Positions 14,548 to 16,227 of a DNA stretch of 16,227 bases are shown here, in pieces. Where the stretch lies: NCBI GenBank assembly GCA_002422455.1, contig DIVK01000002.1, forward strand, positions 1 to 16,227, read 5' to 3'. The notes under the pieces are model-generated. The model made no database searches, was not told the origin of the DNA, and saw only the letters and a program-made list of their open reading frames with translations. This DNA is from Rhodoferax sp. UBA6134 (GTDB taxonomy: Bacteria; Pseudomonadota; Gammaproteobacteria; Burkholderiales; Burkholderiaceae_C). The first letter of the stretch is position 1; every line of letters begins with the position of its first letter. The position numbers and the translations under genes are program-made.

Positions 14548-15381
14548 TCACGGCGCTACGGTGCGGACCTCGGTCACCGGCTGGCGCAGCCAGTCGAGCC
14601 AGGCGTCCATGCCGTCGCCGCGCGTGGCCGAGAGCTGCAGCACGTCGATGCCGGGGTTGATGCGGCGCGCGTACGCGATGCAGCGCTCGACATCGAAGTC
14701 CACGTGCGGCAGCAGGTCGATCTTGTTGAGCACCATCAGGGTGGCAGCAGCGAACATGTCGGGGTACTTGAGCGGTTTGTCCTCGCCCTCGGTCACCGAC
14801 AGGACCACGATCTTGGCGGCCTCGCCCAGATCCCACAGCGCCGGGCAGACCAGGTTGCCGACGTTCTCGATGAAAAGCAGCGCCCCGCTGTGCTGGCCGC
14901 CGTGGTGATTCTCGCCATCGTGGTGGGCATGGTCGGCGGGGTGGGTGTGATGGGTGTGCAGGTCCAGCCGCTCAAAGGCGTCGCCCACCATCCGGGCATC
15001 GAGGTGGCAGCCGCGCCCGGTGTTGACCTGGATCGCCGGCGCACCGGTGGCGCGAATGCGTTCGGCATCCAGGCTGGTCTGCTGGTCGCCTTCGATCACC
15101 GCCAGCGGCCAAGCTGGCGCGCGGCTTTTGAGGGTTTCGATGGTGGCGCACAGCAGCGTGGTCTTGCCCGAGCCCGGGCTGGAGAGGAGGTTGTACGCCG
15201 TCACGCCGTGCGCCGCAAAGTGCGCGCGGTTGCGTGCGGCTTGCCGCTTGTTGGCGCCCAGCACGTCGGCTTCGAGCTGGATCGCCCGCAACGGGCTCAA
15301 TCCGGCGGGCCCGGCGCCATGGTGCAGCACGCCGGTGGCCGGATCGGGGGCGTGGGCGTCGCAGCCGCAAATCGCACACAT
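14548..15381 (-). CDS. hypB: Hydrogenase nickel incorporation GTPase HypB, with internal His-rich loop
   Basis: HypB (277 residues) is the GTPase that delivers Ni with HypA. Visible are the N-terminal CAICGC nickel site (residues 2-7), P-loop SSPGSGKTT (67-75), the switch EGDQ (97-100), metal ligands Cys125-His126 (RGCHLDA) and Cys179 (NLVCPA), and NKID (219-222). An unusual His-rich insert with ten His in residues 142-164 separates RLDL from GALLFIEN. Most His-rich HypBs carry this run at the N-terminus. The start at 15381 is chosen because AAGGAG precedes it by 6 bases and the family N-terminus follows. The open frame up to 15519 lies within hypA. Confidence 0.96.
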   Translation of the reverse strand: MCAICGCDAHAPDPATGVLHHGAGPAGLSPLRAIQLEADVLGANKRQAARNRAHFAAHGVTAYNLLSSPGSGKTTLLCATIETLKSRAPAWPLAVIEGDQQTSLDAERIRATGAPAIQVNTGRGCHLDARMVGDAFERLDLHTHHTHPADHAHHDGENHHGGQHSGALLFIENVGNLVCPALWDLGEAAKIVVLSVTEGEDKPLKYPDMFAAATLMVLNKIDLLPHVDFDVERCIAYARRINPGIDVLQLSATRGDGMDAWLDWLRQPVTEVRTVAP

Positions 15382-15392
15382 GATGTTCTCCT

Positions 15393-15734
15393 TCAGTGCA
15401 CCATCAGCTCGAGCACGCGCAAATCGGCGCCGCCGGTGGGATGAACAGGATACCCCAGGCACTGCGGGCAGGGATCGGCCCGGCTGGCGATGGCGACCTC
15501 GGCCGCGCAGCGCGGACACCAGGCGCGGCCGGGCGGCTCGTCGATGGTGATCCGCGCGCCGTCCAGGCAGGTGCCGGGGGCGATGGCATCGAGCGCGAAG
15601 CGCAGCGCACTGACTTCGACGCCGGCCAGCGCGCCCGCCTCCAGACGCAGATGCGCGACACGCCGGAAATGCTCGCGTGCGGCGGCGTCTTCCACCAGGC
15701 GCAGGATGTCCCCGGCCAGGCTCAACTCATGCAT
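15393..15734 (-). CDS. hypA: Hydrogenase nickel incorporation protein HypA
   Basis: HypA (113 residues) is the nickel metallochaperone that works with HypB. It starts MHELSL, with the Ni-ligand His2, and has the two zinc-site CxxC pairs in order (WCPRC, then CPQC). Length is normal. Its ATG lies 8 bp inside the end of the upstream protease gene, and its stop is 11 bp before hypB. Confidence 0.97.
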   Translation of the reverse strand: MHELSLAGDILRLVEDAAAREHFRRVAHLRLEAGALAGVEVSALRFALDAIAPGTCLDGARITIDEPPGRAWCPRCAAEVAIASRADPCPQCLGYPVHPTGGADLRVLELMVH

Positions 15735-16224
15735 GGGCCGCCTCGCCGGGGATCATCGGTGCGCCACCAGAATTTTGCGCAGCCAGCCAGCGCAGGGTCC
15801 AGGCCACGGCCAGCGCCAGGTTGGCCCGGGCCGCCTCGCTGGGTGGCTCACCGAGTTCAAAGCGCTCGCCGCGAATCGCCAGCAGGGTGCACGGCGGCGG
15901 CGCGATGCCGTGCAGGTCGCGAAACACCTGCATCACGGCCTGCGGCGACATGGCATGGGTGCTCAAGCTCATAGCGCGCGCCGCCGTCAGCGCCGTCACC
16001 TCGAACGGCGCGGCGCAGTTCAGGCTGGCATCGACGAACAGCACGCATTGGCGGCCGGCCAGATCCAGCGCGTGCTCCACCTGCAACTGGAAGTCGGTCA
16101 GCAGCTCAACGCCCCTCGGCGGCGTGGCGGCGAGCAGCGCGTCCAGTTGCTCAAGCATCATCGGCCCGAGCGCGTCGTCGCCGCGGCTCGGGTTGCCCCA
16201 GCCGAACACCAGCACAGGCGCCAC
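15727..16224 (-). CDS. [NiFe]-hydrogenase maturation endopeptidase (HyaD/HoxW-type), start uncertain at window edge
   Basis: This nickel-dependent aspartic-type protease removes the C-terminal tail of a hydrogenase large subunit after Ni insertion. The visible 165 residues have GNPSRGDDALGP (Asp16/Asp17 as metal ligand), FVDASLN (Asp65) and LSTHAMSP (His90), matching the three Ni-binding positions of HybD-like enzymes. The phrases FGWGNPSRGDD and TDFQLQVEHALDL recall proteases of NAD-reducing soluble hydrogenases (HoxW), but I am not certain. The first codon available is a GTG at 16224 only 3 bases from the edge. A start further upstream cannot be excluded. It overlaps hypA by 8 bp and is first in the visible operon. 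Confidence 0.85.
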   Translation of the reverse strand: MAPVLVFGWGNPSRGDDALGPMMLEQLDALLAATPPRGVELLTDFQLQVEHALDLAGRQCVLFVDASLNCAAPFEVTALTAARAMSLSTHAMSPQAVMQVFRDLHGIAPPPCTLLAIRGERFELGEPPSEAARANLALAVAWTLRWLAAQNSGGAPMIPGEAAHA

Positions 16225-16227
16225 GGG

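Noticed and set aside
14877..14970. GTGG-rich short repeats that look like a microsatellite or CRISPR-like repeat
   Set aside because: They are the His codons of the HypB loop read on the opposite strand. There is no fixed repeat-spacer unit.

Overview
The window looks like chromosomal DNA of a high-GC betaproteobacterium, most likely Burkholderiales and probably Comamonadaceae-like. This rests on the gene mix (a hyp cluster in the order hypA-hypB-hypF(short)-hypC-hypD-hypE, a TadA fused to a dehalogenase-like domain, a cyclase-FHA protein) and on overall composition. No rRNA, tRNA or CRISPR was seen, and the species is not determined by the sequence.

Region 1 (1-4140, all minus strand) is a defence island. 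Reading leftward from a good promoter at about 4111-4139 come an AbiEi-like/DUF6088 antitoxin-regulator, an AbiEii nucleotidyltransferase toxin broken by an internal deletion, and three genes of a Wadjet-type (JetABC / MksFEB-like) anti-plasmid SMC system. These are a DUF2397 protein, a DUF2398 protein and the first 61 codons of the SMC-like ATPase with its Walker A motif. The ATPase and any JetD nuclease run off the left edge. The three jet genes overlap by a few bases.

Region 2 (about 4141-4560) is the 3' end of an IS3-family insertion sequence. Only the C-terminal part of the DDE transposase is left, with one catalytic Asp changed to Glu. Its end abuts the next gene and supplies that gene's ribosome binding site.

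Region 3 (4566-8870, plus strand) holds four intact genes: tadA fused to a degenerate alpha/beta-hydrolase domain, ldcA (LD-carboxypeptidase for murein recycling), a class III adenylyl cyclase with an FHA domain, and a class V aminotransferase. A 255-bp intergenic stretch with one inverted repeat follows.

Region 4 (9126-10770) is a decayed Na+-dependent (NSS/SNF) transporter with an amber codon and a frameshift. Next to it is a small convergent DUF2934 gene with a striking 20-bp palindrome upstream.

Region 5 (10938-16227, minus strand) is a compact [NiFe]-hydrogenase maturation operon: endopeptidase, hypA, hypB, hypF (Kae1-like half only), hypC, hypD, hypE. The genes overlap or sit within 11 bp of each other. 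Together they insert Ni and build the Fe(CN)2CO ligand set. The hydrogenase structural genes are expected just beyond the right edge. The unusual points are the half-length HypF and a His-rich loop placed inside, rather than at the start of, the HypB GTPase domain.
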